A stretch of 64,000 nt of DNA from Pyxidicoccus caerfyrddinensis (GTDB taxonomy: Bacteria > Myxococcota > Myxococcia > Myxococcales > Myxococcaceae): positions 62,001-126,000 of the forward strand of contig NZ_JAAIYA010000010.1 of assembly GCF_010894405.1 (NCBI RefSeq). Direction: 5' to 3'. Below are positions 48,769-58,600 of this stretch, one piece after another. A model generated the notes under the pieces. It was not told the DNA's origin. It worked only from the letters and a program-made list of their open reading frames with translations, and ran no database searches. The position numbers and the translations under genes are program-made. The number at the start of each line of letters is the position of its first letter. Position 1 is the first letter of the stretch.

Positions 48769-50319
48769 CTAGTTCCTGTCTTCGGACTGCGTGCCGTTGG
48801 TGCCGTTGCGCATGAAGAAGTGAGCGCCCTTCTCCAGCAGGAGGCCCGGCAGCTCGCCCCGCTTCTCCCACAGCTTCATGGGGGCGTTGCCCAGCTTGCG
48901 CAGGTCATCCGGCTGCAGGTTGGCGGCGCGCCAGGTGAGCTGCTCCACCGCGTCGAAGAGCTTGCCGGCCACCTCGCGCGACGACATGCGCGACAGCTGC
49001 TCCAGCGTGAGGCCGCCCTTGTCCGCGAGCAGGCCCGCGGAGCCGGCCGCCCACGTCTCGCTGGCCTTGTTGTGCAGCACGCGGGTGCCCGGCCGGGCGA
49101 TCTTCACCGGCTCGTACACCGTGGGGCGCGTCTCCGGAATCACGTTCAGCTTGCGGCCGATGGTCTCGAAGGTGTCCAGCACGCGGTCCAGCTGCGCGTC
49201 CGTGTGCGTGGCCATGTACGAGGTGCGGATGAGCGCGTGGCCCGCCTCCACCGCCGGCGGAATCACCGGGTTGGCGAAGACGCCCGCCTCGTGCAGCGCG
49301 CGCCAGAAGCGGAAGCACTTCACCTGGTCGCCGATGTGCACCGGCACCACCGGCGTCACCGACACGCCCGTGTCGAAGCCCATGGCGCGGAAGCCGTTGT
49401 GCATCTTCTCCGCGATGTCCAGGAGCCGCTCGCGGCGCTGCGGCTCGGCCTCGATGATCTCCAGCGCCTTGAGCGCCGCGGCGATGGAGGCCGGCGTCAT
49501 GGACGCGGAGAAGATGACCGAGCGCGCCTTGTGGCGGATGTAGTTGATGACCTCGAAGGGCCCGGCCAGCACGCCGCCCAGCGACGCGAAGCTCTTGGAG
49601 AACGTCCCCATCACGAGGTCCGTCTCCTTCTCCAGGCCGAAGTACTCGGAGGTGCCGCGGCCCTTGTCGCCGAGCACGCCCATGGAGTGGGCGTCATCCG
49701 TCATCACGCGGGCGTTGTAGTGCTTCGCCAGCTCCACGATGCGGGGCAGGTTGCAGAGGTCGCCCTCCATGGAGAAGACGCCGTCGGTGACGATGATCTT
49801 GCCCGCGTTGGGCTCCGCCTGGGCCAGCAGCTGCTCCAGGTGGTCCATGTCGTTGTGGCGGAACTTGCGCTCGGTGGCGAAGGACAGGCGGATGCCGTCC
49901 ACCAGCGACGCGTGGTTCTGCCGGTCGCTGAAGACGATGTCGTGCCGGCCCAGGATGGACGCCAGCGCCAGGTTCGTCTGGAAGCCGGTGGAGATGACGA
50001 TGGCGGCCTCGCGGTTGAGGAACTTCGCCAGCTTCGCCTCCAGCTCCTCGTGCAGCGCCAGCGTGCCGTTGAGCAGGCGCGAGCCGGAGCACGTGGTGCC
50101 GAACTTCTCCACCGCCTTGATGGCGGCTTCCTTCACGCGCGGATCCGCGGAGAGGCCCAGGTAGTTGTTGGACCCCACCATGACGACCCGCCGTCCTTCG
50201 ATCTCCACCTCGGTGGCGCCGTGCGACGCTTCGATGGCCCGGAAGTACGGGTAGAGACCCGTGGCCTTCGCGATGCGGTAGTCCTTCCAATTACTGCACT
50301 TGTCGAAGACGTCGCTCAT
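48769..50319 (-). CDS. spt: Serine palmitoyltransferase-like alpha-oxoamine synthase
   Basis: 516 residues from the ATG at 50319, preceded by AAGAAAG. It is a PLP enzyme of the alpha-oxoamine synthase family: MVGSNNYLGLSADPRVKEAA, GTTCSGSRLLNGTLALHEEL, VISTGFQTN, DDAHSMGVLGDKGRG and the PLP-Lys region GTFSKSFASLGG. It is longer than BioF/KBL (about 400), with an extra about 100 residues at the C-terminus (ASETWAAGSAGLLADKGGLT onward). Serine palmitoyltransferase condenses Ser with palmitoyl-CoA/ACP as the first step of sphingolipid synthesis. The GNAT and SDR genes immediately downstream make Spt the best call over KBL or BioF. Confidence 0.85.
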   Translation of the reverse strand: MSDVFDKCSNWKDYRIAKATGLYPYFRAIEASHGATEVEIEGRRVVMVGSNNYLGLSADPRVKEAAIKAVEKFGTTCSGSRLLNGTLALHEELEAKLAKFLNREAAIVISTGFQTNLALASILGRHDIVFSDRQNHASLVDGIRLSFATERKFRHNDMDHLEQLLAQAEPNAGKIIVTDGVFSMEGDLCNLPRIVELAKHYNARVMTDDAHSMGVLGDKGRGTSEYFGLEKETDLVMGTFSKSFASLGGVLAGPFEVINYIRHKARSVIFSASMTPASIAAALKALEIIEAEPQRRERLLDIAEKMHNGFRAMGFDTGVSVTPVVPVHIGDQVKCFRFWRALHEAGVFANPVIPPAVEAGHALIRTSYMATHTDAQLDRVLDTFETIGRKLNVIPETRPTVYEPVKIARPGTRVLHNKASETWAAGSAGLLADKGGLTLEQLSRMSSREVAGKLFDAVEQLTWRAANLQPDDLRKLGNAPMKLWEKRGELPGLLLEKGAHFFMRNGTNGTQSEDRN

Positions 50320-50741
50320 GGGTGGTCTTTCTTGAGGCTGCGTCGGGAGGGTCGATCCTCTTGGGGGGACTGCGGATCTCCGGCCGCCAGCCCTTGCAGG
50401 GCTCGTTCCGGCCTCGGAAACCAGCGTCCAGCGACCTCCCACGGGGGACGCGGGGCCGTGAATAAAGAGGGTTAGCGGCAGTGTCAAGGCGCGGACTGTT
50501 GCTTGGGTCCCTTGCAAGGGTTCCTTACCGGGCCCATGGCTTGACAGCACCGTGACTTTGATGGCACGCCCCCGCGACACGAGCGTTGTCCAGTGGATAC
50601 TGGAAGCCACCGTGTGAAGATGGCTGCACGCCCGCCGGAGGGCCTCCGGAGGCCTGGAAGACTTCGTCCGGGCCTGATGTTTGCGGGGGCCATTAGCTGG
50701 CTGGGAATTTGCTTTCGCCGGCCTTCATCGAGGAGTGGACG
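50320..50741. promoter_or_regulatory. Divergent control region of the ceramide operon and RND exporter
   Basis: 422 bases without a gene separate spt (minus) from the RND gene (plus). It contains a perfect 12-base palindrome CCCTTGCAAGGG (50509-50520), a plausible operator. It also contains a consensus -35 hexamer TTGACA (50541-50546) on the plus strand with no good -10 at normal spacing. A shared regulator of both transcripts is an inference. Confidence 0.45.
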
Positions 50742-53276
50742 GTGGCCAGGTCGCTGCGACAGCGGTGGTTCGAGGGATTCATCCAGGCGGCCGTGTCCCG
50801 TCCCTGGCAGGTGCTGCTCGTGTTCGCGCTCCTGGCGGCGGGCGGTATGGCGCTGGCGTCGCGGTTGGAGTTCCGCGGGTCGTTCGTGGAGCTGCTCCCC
50901 CAGGGCGCCCGCGAAGTTCAAGACCTGACACGCGTGTCACAGAAGGCCGGCGGGGACGGGTACCTCGTCATCCTGGCCAAGGGGGACGCCCCCGAGCGAC
51001 TGAAGGCCTACGCGGCCGAGCTGAAGGCCCGCCTGGAGGCGCTCCCGGAGGTCCGCTACGTCGAGCACAGCTATGACGTGGACTTCTTCCGCCGACACGG
51101 TCTGCTGCTGCTGCCGGCCGAGAAGCTGGCGGAGCTGCGCAAGGACCTCGAGGCCCGGGTGCGCTACGAGCGCCAGCAGGCCAACCCGTTCTACATCGAC
51201 CTGGGGGCCACGCCGCCGCCGGCGGACTTCGACGAGATTGCGAAGAAGCACACGCCCAACGCGCCCATGAAGGAGTACCTGGCGAACGCGGATGGCACCG
51301 AGGTCTACCTGATGCTCAAGCCGTCGGGGACGGCGGGGGACCTGGACTTCGCGCGGCGCTTCGTGGAGCTGGCCATGGGCACCGGCCGCACGCTCGCGGC
51401 GGAGCGCTACCCGTCGGTGAAGCTGGAGGCGACGGGCAACTTCCAGAACCGCATCGAAGAGGACGCGGTGATGCGCAGTGACTTGTCGCGCGCCGGCATC
51501 CTCTCCGCGCTGATTGCCGTGGGCCTCATCCTGCTGGCCACCCGGCGCATCGCCGCGCTGGCGGTGGTGGGCCTGCCCGTCGTCGTGGGCATCCTGCTCA
51601 CGTTCGGCTTCGCACAGGTCTTCATCGGCCACCTCAACGTGGTGACGGGCTTCCTCGTCGCCATCCTCATCGGCCTGGGCATCGAGTACGGCGTGCACCT
51701 GTGCATGCGGTACTGGGAGGAGCGCGAGCACCTCACCGCGCGCGAGGCGCTGAAGGCGGCGGTGGGTGGCACCTTCAGCGGGGCCGTCACCTCGGCGCTG
51801 ACCAACGCGGCGGCGTTCTTCGTGCTGCTGCTGGCGCAGTTCCACGCCTTCAACCAGTTCGGTCTGCTGGCCGGCATGGGCGTGCTGCTGGCGGTGCTGG
51901 CGGCGTACGCCATGGGTCCCTCGCTGCTGGCCATCGCCGAGCGGGTGCGCCCCGCGCGCAAGGACGCCGTGCCCGCTGCCGTCTCGGCGGACGCGCCTGC
52001 CGCGGCCGCCTCGGCGGAGGCTCCGATGGCGGCGAAGCCCGAGCGCGAGTGGCGGCGCTGGCCCACGTCGCTCATCGCCGGCATCGCCCTGGCGGTGGTG
52101 GCCTTCGCGGGCTTCTCCGTGGCCATCGCGCCGAAGCTGGGCTTCGAGACGGACATGCGCAAGCTGAAGGGTGACTCGCCGGCCTCGCGCCTGGACGACC
52201 ACGTCACCGAGCAGCTCGGCCAGCCGCTCAACCCGGCCATCTTCCTGGTGGACGACGTGAAGCAGGCCGCGCAGGTGGAGGACATCATCGCGGAGGTGAA
52301 GCGCAAGAATGGCGCGGACTCCGTGTTCCTGCGCACCACGTCCCTCAACGACCTGGTGCCGCATGACCTGCAGCGCCGCGAGGCGGAGATCGCCGGCATC
52401 CGCACGCTGCTCCACGGGCTGCCCGCGTCCGCGCAGGAGGACGCGCGGCTGAAGGACTTCCAGCAGATGCTGGAGTCGAAGCCCTACGGGCTGGACTCGC
52501 TGCCCGTGGAGGTCCGCCGCCGCTTCGAGGCCACGGACGGCAAGGGCACGTTCCTGCTGCTGTTCCCCTCGGTGTCCAACTACGACACGGACGACCTGAA
52601 GCGCTGGGCGGCGCAGATCGACCAGGTGGTGGAGGGCACGAAGGCGCGCGGCATCGACATGTCGGTGCTGGACAGCAACCGCATCGCCGCGCGCATCTTC
52701 GCGCTGGTTCGCGGGGACGGTCCGCTCATCCTCTGGTCCGCGGCCGGCGTGGTGTTCTTCGTCATCCTGCTGAGCCTGCGCAGCTTCAAGCGCGCGCTGC
52801 TCGTCACCGGGCCGCTGTTCCTGGGCATGACGTGCCTGGCGGGCGGCATGTACCTCTTCGACGTGCAGCTCAACTTCATCAACGCGGTGGTGCTGCCGAA
52901 CCTGCTCGCCATCGCCGTGGACAACTCGGTGCACCTGTTCCACCGGTACGAGGAAGAGGGGCCCGGCTCGCTCGGCAAGGTGGTGCGGCACACGGGGCTG
53001 GCGGCCGTGGTGGCCACGCTGTCGAACGCGGCGGGCTACGGCGCGCTGCTCATCGCCAACCACCAGGGGCTGCGCAGCATCGGACAGATTGCGCTGCTCG
53101 GAGTCGTGTGCACCTTCCTGGGGACCACGGTCTTCTTCCCCGCGATGCTTGCCCTGCTGGAGCGGTGGAAGGCGCGGAAGACCGCCGCGGTGGGGGAGGG
53201 TGCCCTCGTGCGGAGCCTCGAGCTCGGGATGCCTGGCGTCAGCAATGAGTCGCCGGGGGAGCGGAAGTCAGCGTGA
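50742..53276 (+). CDS. RND/MMPL-type lipid exporter (HpnN-like)
   Basis: 844 residues from the GTG at 50742, which has GAGGAG 6 bases upstream; a TTG at 50709 would add 11. Twelve membrane helices are expected in two halves, each with a large periplasmic loop: the first after WQVLLVFALLAAGGMALASR, the second after LIAGIALAVVAFAGFSVAIA. MMPL-type core segments are IGLGIEYGVHLCMRYWEERE and NLLAIAVDNSVHLFHRYEEE, with the conserved acidic residues of the proton path. Such proteins export lipids such as hopanoids, mycolate esters or glycolipids. Divergent from spt and fused by GTGA to a PAP2 gene, it is a good candidate exporter of ceramide-type lipids. Confidence 0.85.
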   Translation: MARSLRQRWFEGFIQAAVSRPWQVLLVFALLAAGGMALASRLEFRGSFVELLPQGAREVQDLTRVSQKAGGDGYLVILAKGDAPERLKAYAAELKARLEALPEVRYVEHSYDVDFFRRHGLLLLPAEKLAELRKDLEARVRYERQQANPFYIDLGATPPPADFDEIAKKHTPNAPMKEYLANADGTEVYLMLKPSGTAGDLDFARRFVELAMGTGRTLAAERYPSVKLEATGNFQNRIEEDAVMRSDLSRAGILSALIAVGLILLATRRIAALAVVGLPVVVGILLTFGFAQVFIGHLNVVTGFLVAILIGLGIEYGVHLCMRYWEEREHLTAREALKAAVGGTFSGAVTSALTNAAAFFVLLLAQFHAFNQFGLLAGMGVLLAVLAAYAMGPSLLAIAERVRPARKDAVPAAVSADAPAAAASAEAPMAAKPEREWRRWPTSLIAGIALAVVAFAGFSVAIAPKLGFETDMRKLKGDSPASRLDDHVTEQLGQPLNPAIFLVDDVKQAAQVEDIIAEVKRKNGADSVFLRTTSLNDLVPHDLQRREAEIAGIRTLLHGLPASAQEDARLKDFQQMLESKPYGLDSLPVEVRRRFEATDGKGTFLLLFPSVSNYDTDDLKRWAAQIDQVVEGTKARGIDMSVLDSNRIAARIFALVRGDGPLILWSAAGVVFFVILLSLRSFKRALLVTGPLFLGMTCLAGGMYLFDVQLNFINAVVLPNLLAIAVDNSVHLFHRYEEEGPGSLGKVVRHTGLAAVVATLSNAAGYGALLIANHQGLRSIGQIALLGVVCTFLGTTVFFPAMLALLERWKARKTAAVGEGALVRSLELGMPGVSNESPGERKSA

Positions 53277-54250
53277 GCTCCGGGACCTTCCATCATCGCC
53301 GTGGCCTGCTCCTGCGGAAGCCTGACCGCGAAGTTCAGGTGCACCTCACCTCGGTGGACCTCGTCGTCCTGGTCGCCTGCTCACTGGGCGCCCTGGTACT
53401 CATGGGCCCCGGGCGCTGGGCGCCGGGCGCGCTGCGCAACGCCGGGCTGTTCGCCCTGATGGCCGCCGGCCCGCTGGTGCTCCGCACGCTGGAGGCCTCC
53501 TTTCCGAAGCAGCGGTGGCTCACCACGGCGGCGGACTGGTGGCTGTTGCCGGTGGCGGTGCTGTCGCACGGCTGGCTGTCACCCGTGGTGGACACGCTCA
53601 ACCCCATCCTGAAGGACGCGCAGCTGGTCGCCGCGGACCAGCGACTGTTCGGCTTCCAGGCGGCGGTGGAGCTGGCGCACCGCGTCCCGCCGTGGCTCAA
53701 CGACATCCTGCTCATCTGCTACTACGGCCACTTCGTCTGGCCGCTGGTGCTGGGCGTAGCGCTGTACCGGCGGGCGCGCGGCGTCTCCTCCGACTTCAGC
53801 GAGTACCTCACCGGGCTGGGGATGTTGTTCCTGTTCAACTACGCGGCGTACGCGCTGGTGCCCGCGGTGGGGCCCCGCTACTTCCTCATCGGCTCGTTCG
53901 ACGGGCCGCTGCAGGGCGCGATGCTGACGCCGGTGCTGGACTCGCTGATGCGCGCGCCGAGGTACGCCCGGGACTGCTTCCCCTCGGGCCACACCGGCAC
54001 CACGCTGCTGGTGCTCTTCTACGCGTGGCGGTTCCACCGGACCCTGTTCTGGATCATGCTGGGGCCGGGCATCGGCCTCGTCATCGCCACCCTGGCCGGG
54101 CGCTTCCACTACGCCACGGACCTGGTGTGCGCGGTCCCCCTGGTGATGGTTGTGGCGGGGCTGGCCCTGGGTCTTTGCCGAGCCGCCCGCCAGCGTGAAG
54201 GCGAGAGGGCCGCGCGCTCCGTCCCCGTGGACGCTATCGTAAGGCCCTGA
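53273..54250 (+). CDS. PAP2-family membrane enzyme (possible phospho-ceramide head-group transferase)
   Basis: 325 residues starting at a GTG that overlaps the RND stop (GTGA). About six membrane helices. The PAP2 catalytic blocks are visible: GPRYFLIGSFDG (C1-like), CFPSGHTGTTLLVLFYAWRF (PSGH, C2) and LAGRFHYATDLVCAVP (R-H-D, C3). The order and the GPRYF, CFPSGHT, GRFHYATD spellings resemble AUR1/IPC-synthase-like PAP2_3 proteins rather than soluble acid phosphatases. Next to ceramide genes, transfer or removal of a phospho head group on a sphingolipid is plausible. A plain lipid phosphatase is the main alternative. Confidence 0.8.
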   Translation: MSSGTFHHRRGLLLRKPDREVQVHLTSVDLVVLVACSLGALVLMGPGRWAPGALRNAGLFALMAAGPLVLRTLEASFPKQRWLTTAADWWLLPVAVLSHGWLSPVVDTLNPILKDAQLVAADQRLFGFQAAVELAHRVPPWLNDILLICYYGHFVWPLVLGVALYRRARGVSSDFSEYLTGLGMLFLFNYAAYALVPAVGPRYFLIGSFDGPLQGAMLTPVLDSLMRAPRYARDCFPSGHTGTTLLVLFYAWRFHRTLFWIMLGPGIGLVIATLAGRFHYATDLVCAVPLVMVVAGLALGLCRAARQREGERAARSVPVDAIVRP

Positions 54251-54316
54251 GAGCCGGCCGGCCCCCGCGTCGCACCCAAACCCCCATCAGGGCCCGGCCA
54301 TGAGGAGCCTCCTTCC

Positions 54317-55510
54317 ATGTCCCGGCCCGCGTCCGCGCAGCGAGTCACCCGCTTCGGCACCACCGTCTTCTCCGAGTTCAGCGCGCTGGCCGCGAAGCAC
54401 GGCGCCGTCAACCTGGGGCAGGGGTTCCCGGACTTCGACGGGCCGGAAGCCGTCAAGGAGGCCGCGCAGAAGGCCATCCGCGACGGCGTGAATCAGTACG
54501 CCATGGGCATGGGCGCCAAGGACTTGCGCGTCGCCATCGCCGAGCACTCCGCGCGCTTCTACGGCCAGCAGGTGGACCCGGACACCATGGTGACGGTGAC
54601 GAGCGGCGCCACCGAGGCCATCCTCGACGTGATGCTCGGGCTCGTGGACCCGGGCGACGAGGTGGTGGCCTTCGAGCCGTTCTACGACTCGTACGACGCC
54701 AACATCACCTTCGTGGGCGCCACCGCGCGCTACGTGCCGCTGCGCCCGCCGGACGCGTCCCATGCGGAGTGGTGGTTCGACCGGGACGAGGTGCGTGCCG
54801 CCTTCAGCCCGCGCACGCGGCTGCTCATCATCAACTCGCCGCACAATCCCACGGGCAAGGTGTTCACCCGTGAGGAGCTCGAGTTCCTTGGCGGGCTGTG
54901 CGCCGAGCACGACGCGAAGATTCTCTCCGACGAAGTGTACGAGCACATCGTCTTCGCGCCGGCGAAGCACCTGCGCCCGGCCACGCTGCCGGGGCTGGCG
55001 GAGCGCACCGTCACCGTGAGCAGCGGAGGCAAGACGTTCAGCCTCACCGGGTGGAAGGTGGGCTGGGTCATCGCCCCGCCGCCGCTGCGGGATGCCGTGC
55101 AGCGGGCGCACCAGTTCGTGACGTTCGCCACGGCGTCGCCGCTGCAGGCGGCCATGGCGGCAGCGCTGCGGCTGCCGGACACGTACTACGCGGAGCTGGC
55201 GGCAACGTACGCGGCAAAGCGGGAGCGCTTGCTCGGAGGGCTGCGCGAGGCGGGGCTGACGGCCTTCGCGCCGCAGGGCAGCTACTTCATCCTCGCGGAC
55301 ATCGCGCGGTACGGCTTCGCGGACGACATCGCCTTCTGCCGCCACCTGGTGTCCGAAGTCGGCGTGGCCGGCATTCCGCCGAGCGTCTTCTACAGCCCCG
55401 AGCACCGCCACCTGGGCCAGGGCCTGGCGCGCTTCGCCTTCTGCAAGACGGACGCGGTGCTGGACGAGGCGGTGCGGCGCCTGCGCGCGAAGCTGGCGCC
55501 GAAGCGCTGA
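54317..55510 (+). CDS. Class I/II aminotransferase (methionine/kynurenine aminotransferase-like)
   Basis: 397 residues of fold-type I PLP enzyme: AVNLGQGFPDFDGPEAVKEA, NQYAMGMGAKDLRVAIAEHS, VTSGATEAILDVMLGLVDPG, INSPHNPTGKVFTREELEF, LSDEVYEHIVF and the PLP Lys in SSGGKTFSLTGWKVGW. The start NLGQGFPDFDGP and the YEHI segment match YbdL/kynurenine-oxoglutarate transaminases that accept Met, Gln or aromatic residues. The last codons (VRRLRAKLAPKR) are duplicated in frame 93 bases downstream, beyond the stop. Confidence 0.9.
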   Translation: MSRPASAQRVTRFGTTVFSEFSALAAKHGAVNLGQGFPDFDGPEAVKEAAQKAIRDGVNQYAMGMGAKDLRVAIAEHSARFYGQQVDPDTMVTVTSGATEAILDVMLGLVDPGDEVVAFEPFYDSYDANITFVGATARYVPLRPPDASHAEWWFDRDEVRAAFSPRTRLLIINSPHNPTGKVFTREELEFLGGLCAEHDAKILSDEVYEHIVFAPAKHLRPATLPGLAERTVTVSSGGKTFSLTGWKVGWVIAPPPLRDAVQRAHQFVTFATASPLQAAMAAALRLPDTYYAELAATYAAKRERLLGGLREAGLTAFAPQGSYFILADIARYGFADDIAFCRHLVSEVGVAGIPPSVFYSPEHRHLGQGLARFAFCKTDAVLDEAVRRLRAKLAPKR

Positions 55511-55603
55511 AGGACGCGGTTCCGGCACCTGGGTGGAACCTGGCGCCGCGCCGTTGAAGAAACGGTGCGGCGCTTGCGCGTGAAGCTGGCGCCGAATCGC
55601 TGA
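55470..55603 (+). repeat. Duplicated 3' tail of the aminotransferase gene
   Basis: The last 41 bases of the gene (55470-55510, including TGA) recur at 55563-55603 with three mismatches, shifted exactly 93 bases (31 codons). After the first TGA the same frame runs open to the second TGA. It codes VRRLRVKLAPNR in place of VRRLRAKLAPKR. This is either a tandem duplication or the remnant of a second paralogous gene. Confidence 0.85.
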
Positions 55604-55619
55604 GCCACCGCCCCAACGC

Positions 55620-55650
55620 CGGAGGGGCGGGGCGTTTGCGCGCCCCTCCG
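55620..55650. terminator. Stem-loop between convergent aminotransferase and icmF
   Basis: CGGAGGGGCG (55620-55629) pairs perfectly with CGCCCCTCCG (55641-55650) around an 11-base loop. There is no T run on either strand. It is placed to end both convergent transcripts. Confidence 0.5.
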
Positions 55651-55672
55651 CCGACACCGTGGCCCTGGCGCG

Positions 55673-58600
55673 CTACATGTTGCGCCGGTACTGGCCGCCC
55701 ACTTCGTAGAGCGCGCGGGAGAGCTGGCCCAGCGTGCACACCTTGCACGCGTCCATCAGCGCGGCGAACACGTTGCCGTTGTCCAGCGCGGCGCGGCGCA
55801 CGGCCTCCAGCGCCTGGGGCGCCGTCGCCGCGTTGCGCTTCCAGAACGCGTCGCGCGCGGTGATGGAGTAGTCCTTCTCCTCCTTCGTCGCGCGAATCAC
55901 CTCCGGCGGGGTGACGGTGGGCGAGCCCTTCGGGTCCAGGAACGTATTCACGCCGACGATGGGCAGCGTCCCGTCGTGCTTCAGCGTCTCGTAGTAGAGC
56001 GACTCCTCCTGGATCTTCGAGCGCTGGTACATGCGCTCCATCGCGCCCAGCACACCGCCGCGCTCGGAGATGGCGCGGAACTCCGCGAGCACCGCCGCCT
56101 CCACCAGGTCCGTCAGCTCCTCGATGATGAACGAGCCCTGGTTGGGGTTCTCGTTCTTCGACAGGCCGAACTCCTTGTTGATGACCAGCTGGATGGCGAG
56201 GGCTCGCCGCACGCTCTCCTCGGTGGGAGTGGTGATGGCCTCGTCATACGCGTTGGTGTGTAGGGAGTTGCAGTTGTCATTCAGTGCCAGCAGCGCCTGC
56301 AGCGTGGTGCGGATGTCGTTGAACGCGATCTCCTGCGCGTGCAGCGAACGGCCGGACGTCTGGATGTGGTACTTCAGCTTCTGCGAGCGGTCATTGCCGC
56401 CGTACTTGTCCCGGATGGCCTTGGCCCAGATGCGCCGCGCCACGCGCCCGAGCACCGCGTACTCGGGGTCCATGCCGTTCGAGAAGAAGAACGACAGGTT
56501 GGGCGCGAAGTCGTCGATGTCCATCCCGCGCGACAGGTAGTACTCGACGAAGGTGAAGCCGTTGGCCAGCGTGAAGGCGAGCTGGGAGATGGGGTTCGCC
56601 CCGGCCTCCGCGATGTGGTAGCCGGAGATGCTCACCGAGTAGAAGTTCCGCACCTTCTGGTCGATGAAGTACTGCTGGATGTCGCCCATCACGCGCAGGG
56701 CGAACTCGGTGGAGAAGATGCAGGTGTTCTGCGCCTGGTCCTCCTTGAGGATGTCCGCCTGCACGGTGCCGCGCACCTGCTGGAGCGTCTTCGCGCGGAT
56801 CTTCTCGTACACGTCGCGCGGCAGCACCTCGTCGCCGGACACGCCCAGCAGCAACAGCCCCAGCCCGTCATTGCCCGCGGGCAAGTCGCCCTGGTAGCGC
56901 GGACGGGGCACGCCGCGCTCGCGGTAGAGCGCGTCGATCTTCTTCTCCACCGCCTCCACCTGGCCCTGCTCGCGAATCCACTTCTCGCACTGCTGGTCCA
57001 CGGCGGCGTTGAGGAAGAAGCCCAGCAACATGGGCGCCGGGCCGTTGATGGTCATCGACACCGACGTGGACGGGTCCGCCAGGTCGAAGCCGGAGTAGAG
57101 CTTCTTCGCGTCGTCCACGTTGGCGATGGACACACCTGAGTTGCCCACCTTGCCGTAGATGTCCGGCCGGTGGTCCGGGTCCTCGCCGTACAGCGTCACC
57201 GAGTCGAACGCGGTGGACAGGCGCTTCGCCGGCAGGCCGCGTGACACGTAGTGGAAGCGCTTGTTGGTGCGCTCCGGGCCGCCCTCGCCCGCGAACATGC
57301 GCGCGGGGTCCTCGCCCTCGCGCTTGAGCGGGAAGACGCCCGCGGTGAACGGGAAGGCGCCCGGCGCGTTCTCGCGCAGGAGCCACGTGAGGATGTCACC
57401 CCAGTCCTCGTAGCGGGGCAGGGCAATCTTCGGCACGCGCAGGTGGGAGAGGGACTCGGTGTACAGGTCCAGCTCGATGACCTTGTCGCGCACCTGGTAC
57501 TGGTACTTCGCCGCCGCGTAGCGCCGCTTCGTCGCCGGCCACTCCGCCAGCAGGCGCCGGCTGTCCGGGTGCAGGCGGCCCTCCAGGTCCTGGTACAGCG
57601 CCACCAACTCGCTCAGGTAGGCGGGCTCGCCCTCCACGCGCTCCGTCACCTGCACCACGTCGGAGGCATCCTTCGGCTCGACGATTTCCAGGTGCTTCTT
57701 GCCCACGTTGGCGCGCAGGGCCTGGATGGTGCCGTGGAGCTGGTACATGCGCCGGGCGATGGCTGCCTGGGCGCGCACGAAGCCGTCGTAGGACTCGCAG
57801 GCCTCGACGATCTCCGCGAGGTAGCGGGTGCGCTCGGGCGGGATGATCCACTTCTTTTCACTCATCCCCGGGGTGAGTGCGAACTGGGACTGGAGCGGCG
57901 CGCCGGTCTTCTTCACCACCGCGTCCATGATGGCGCGGTAGAGCTGATTCATCCCCGGGTCGTTGAACTGCGAGGCAATGGTGCCGTGCACGGGCACCGC
58001 GTCGTCGGAGACGTTGAAGGCGATGTGGTTGCGCTTCCACTGCTTGCGCACGTCGCGCAGCGCGTCCAGCGAGCCGCGCTTGTCGAACTTGTTGATGGCG
58101 ATGACGTCCGCGAAGTCGAGCATGTCGATCTTCTCGAGCTGCGTCGCCGCGCCGTACTCGGCCGTCATCACGTAGAGCGACACGTCCGAGTGCTCGGTGA
58201 TTTCGGTGTCCGACTGACCGATGCCGGACGTCTCCACGATGATGAGGTCGAAGCCCGCCGCCTTGCAGACCTCGATGGAGTGGGCCACGTGCCGCGACAG
58301 GGCGAGGTTGCTCTGCCGCGTGGCCATCGAGCGCATGTACACGCGCGAGTTGTCGATGGCGTTCATGCGGATGCGGTCACCGAGGAGCGCGCCGCCGGAC
58401 TTGCGCTTGGACGGGTCCACGGAGAGCACGGCGAGCGTCTTGTCCGGGAAGTCCGCCAGGAAGCGGCGCACCAGCTCGTCCACGAGGCTGGACTTGCCCG
58501 CGCCGCCGGTGCCGGTGATGCCGAGCACGGGCACCCGGGGGGCGTCCACGTGGGCTTCGGCCATGGCCTTGCGCAGCTCCTCACCCGCGTCCGCGAAGTT

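Noticed and set aside
46560-48815. A 751-codon plus-strand open frame opposite the ceramide genes
   Set aside because: Shadow frame of high-GC coding DNA. The minus strand carries conserved SDR and GNAT motifs.
50541-50570. TTGACA as a complete promoter for the RND gene
   Set aside because: The -35 is perfect, but 16-18 bases downstream the sequence is GC-rich (GGCACG) with no -10.
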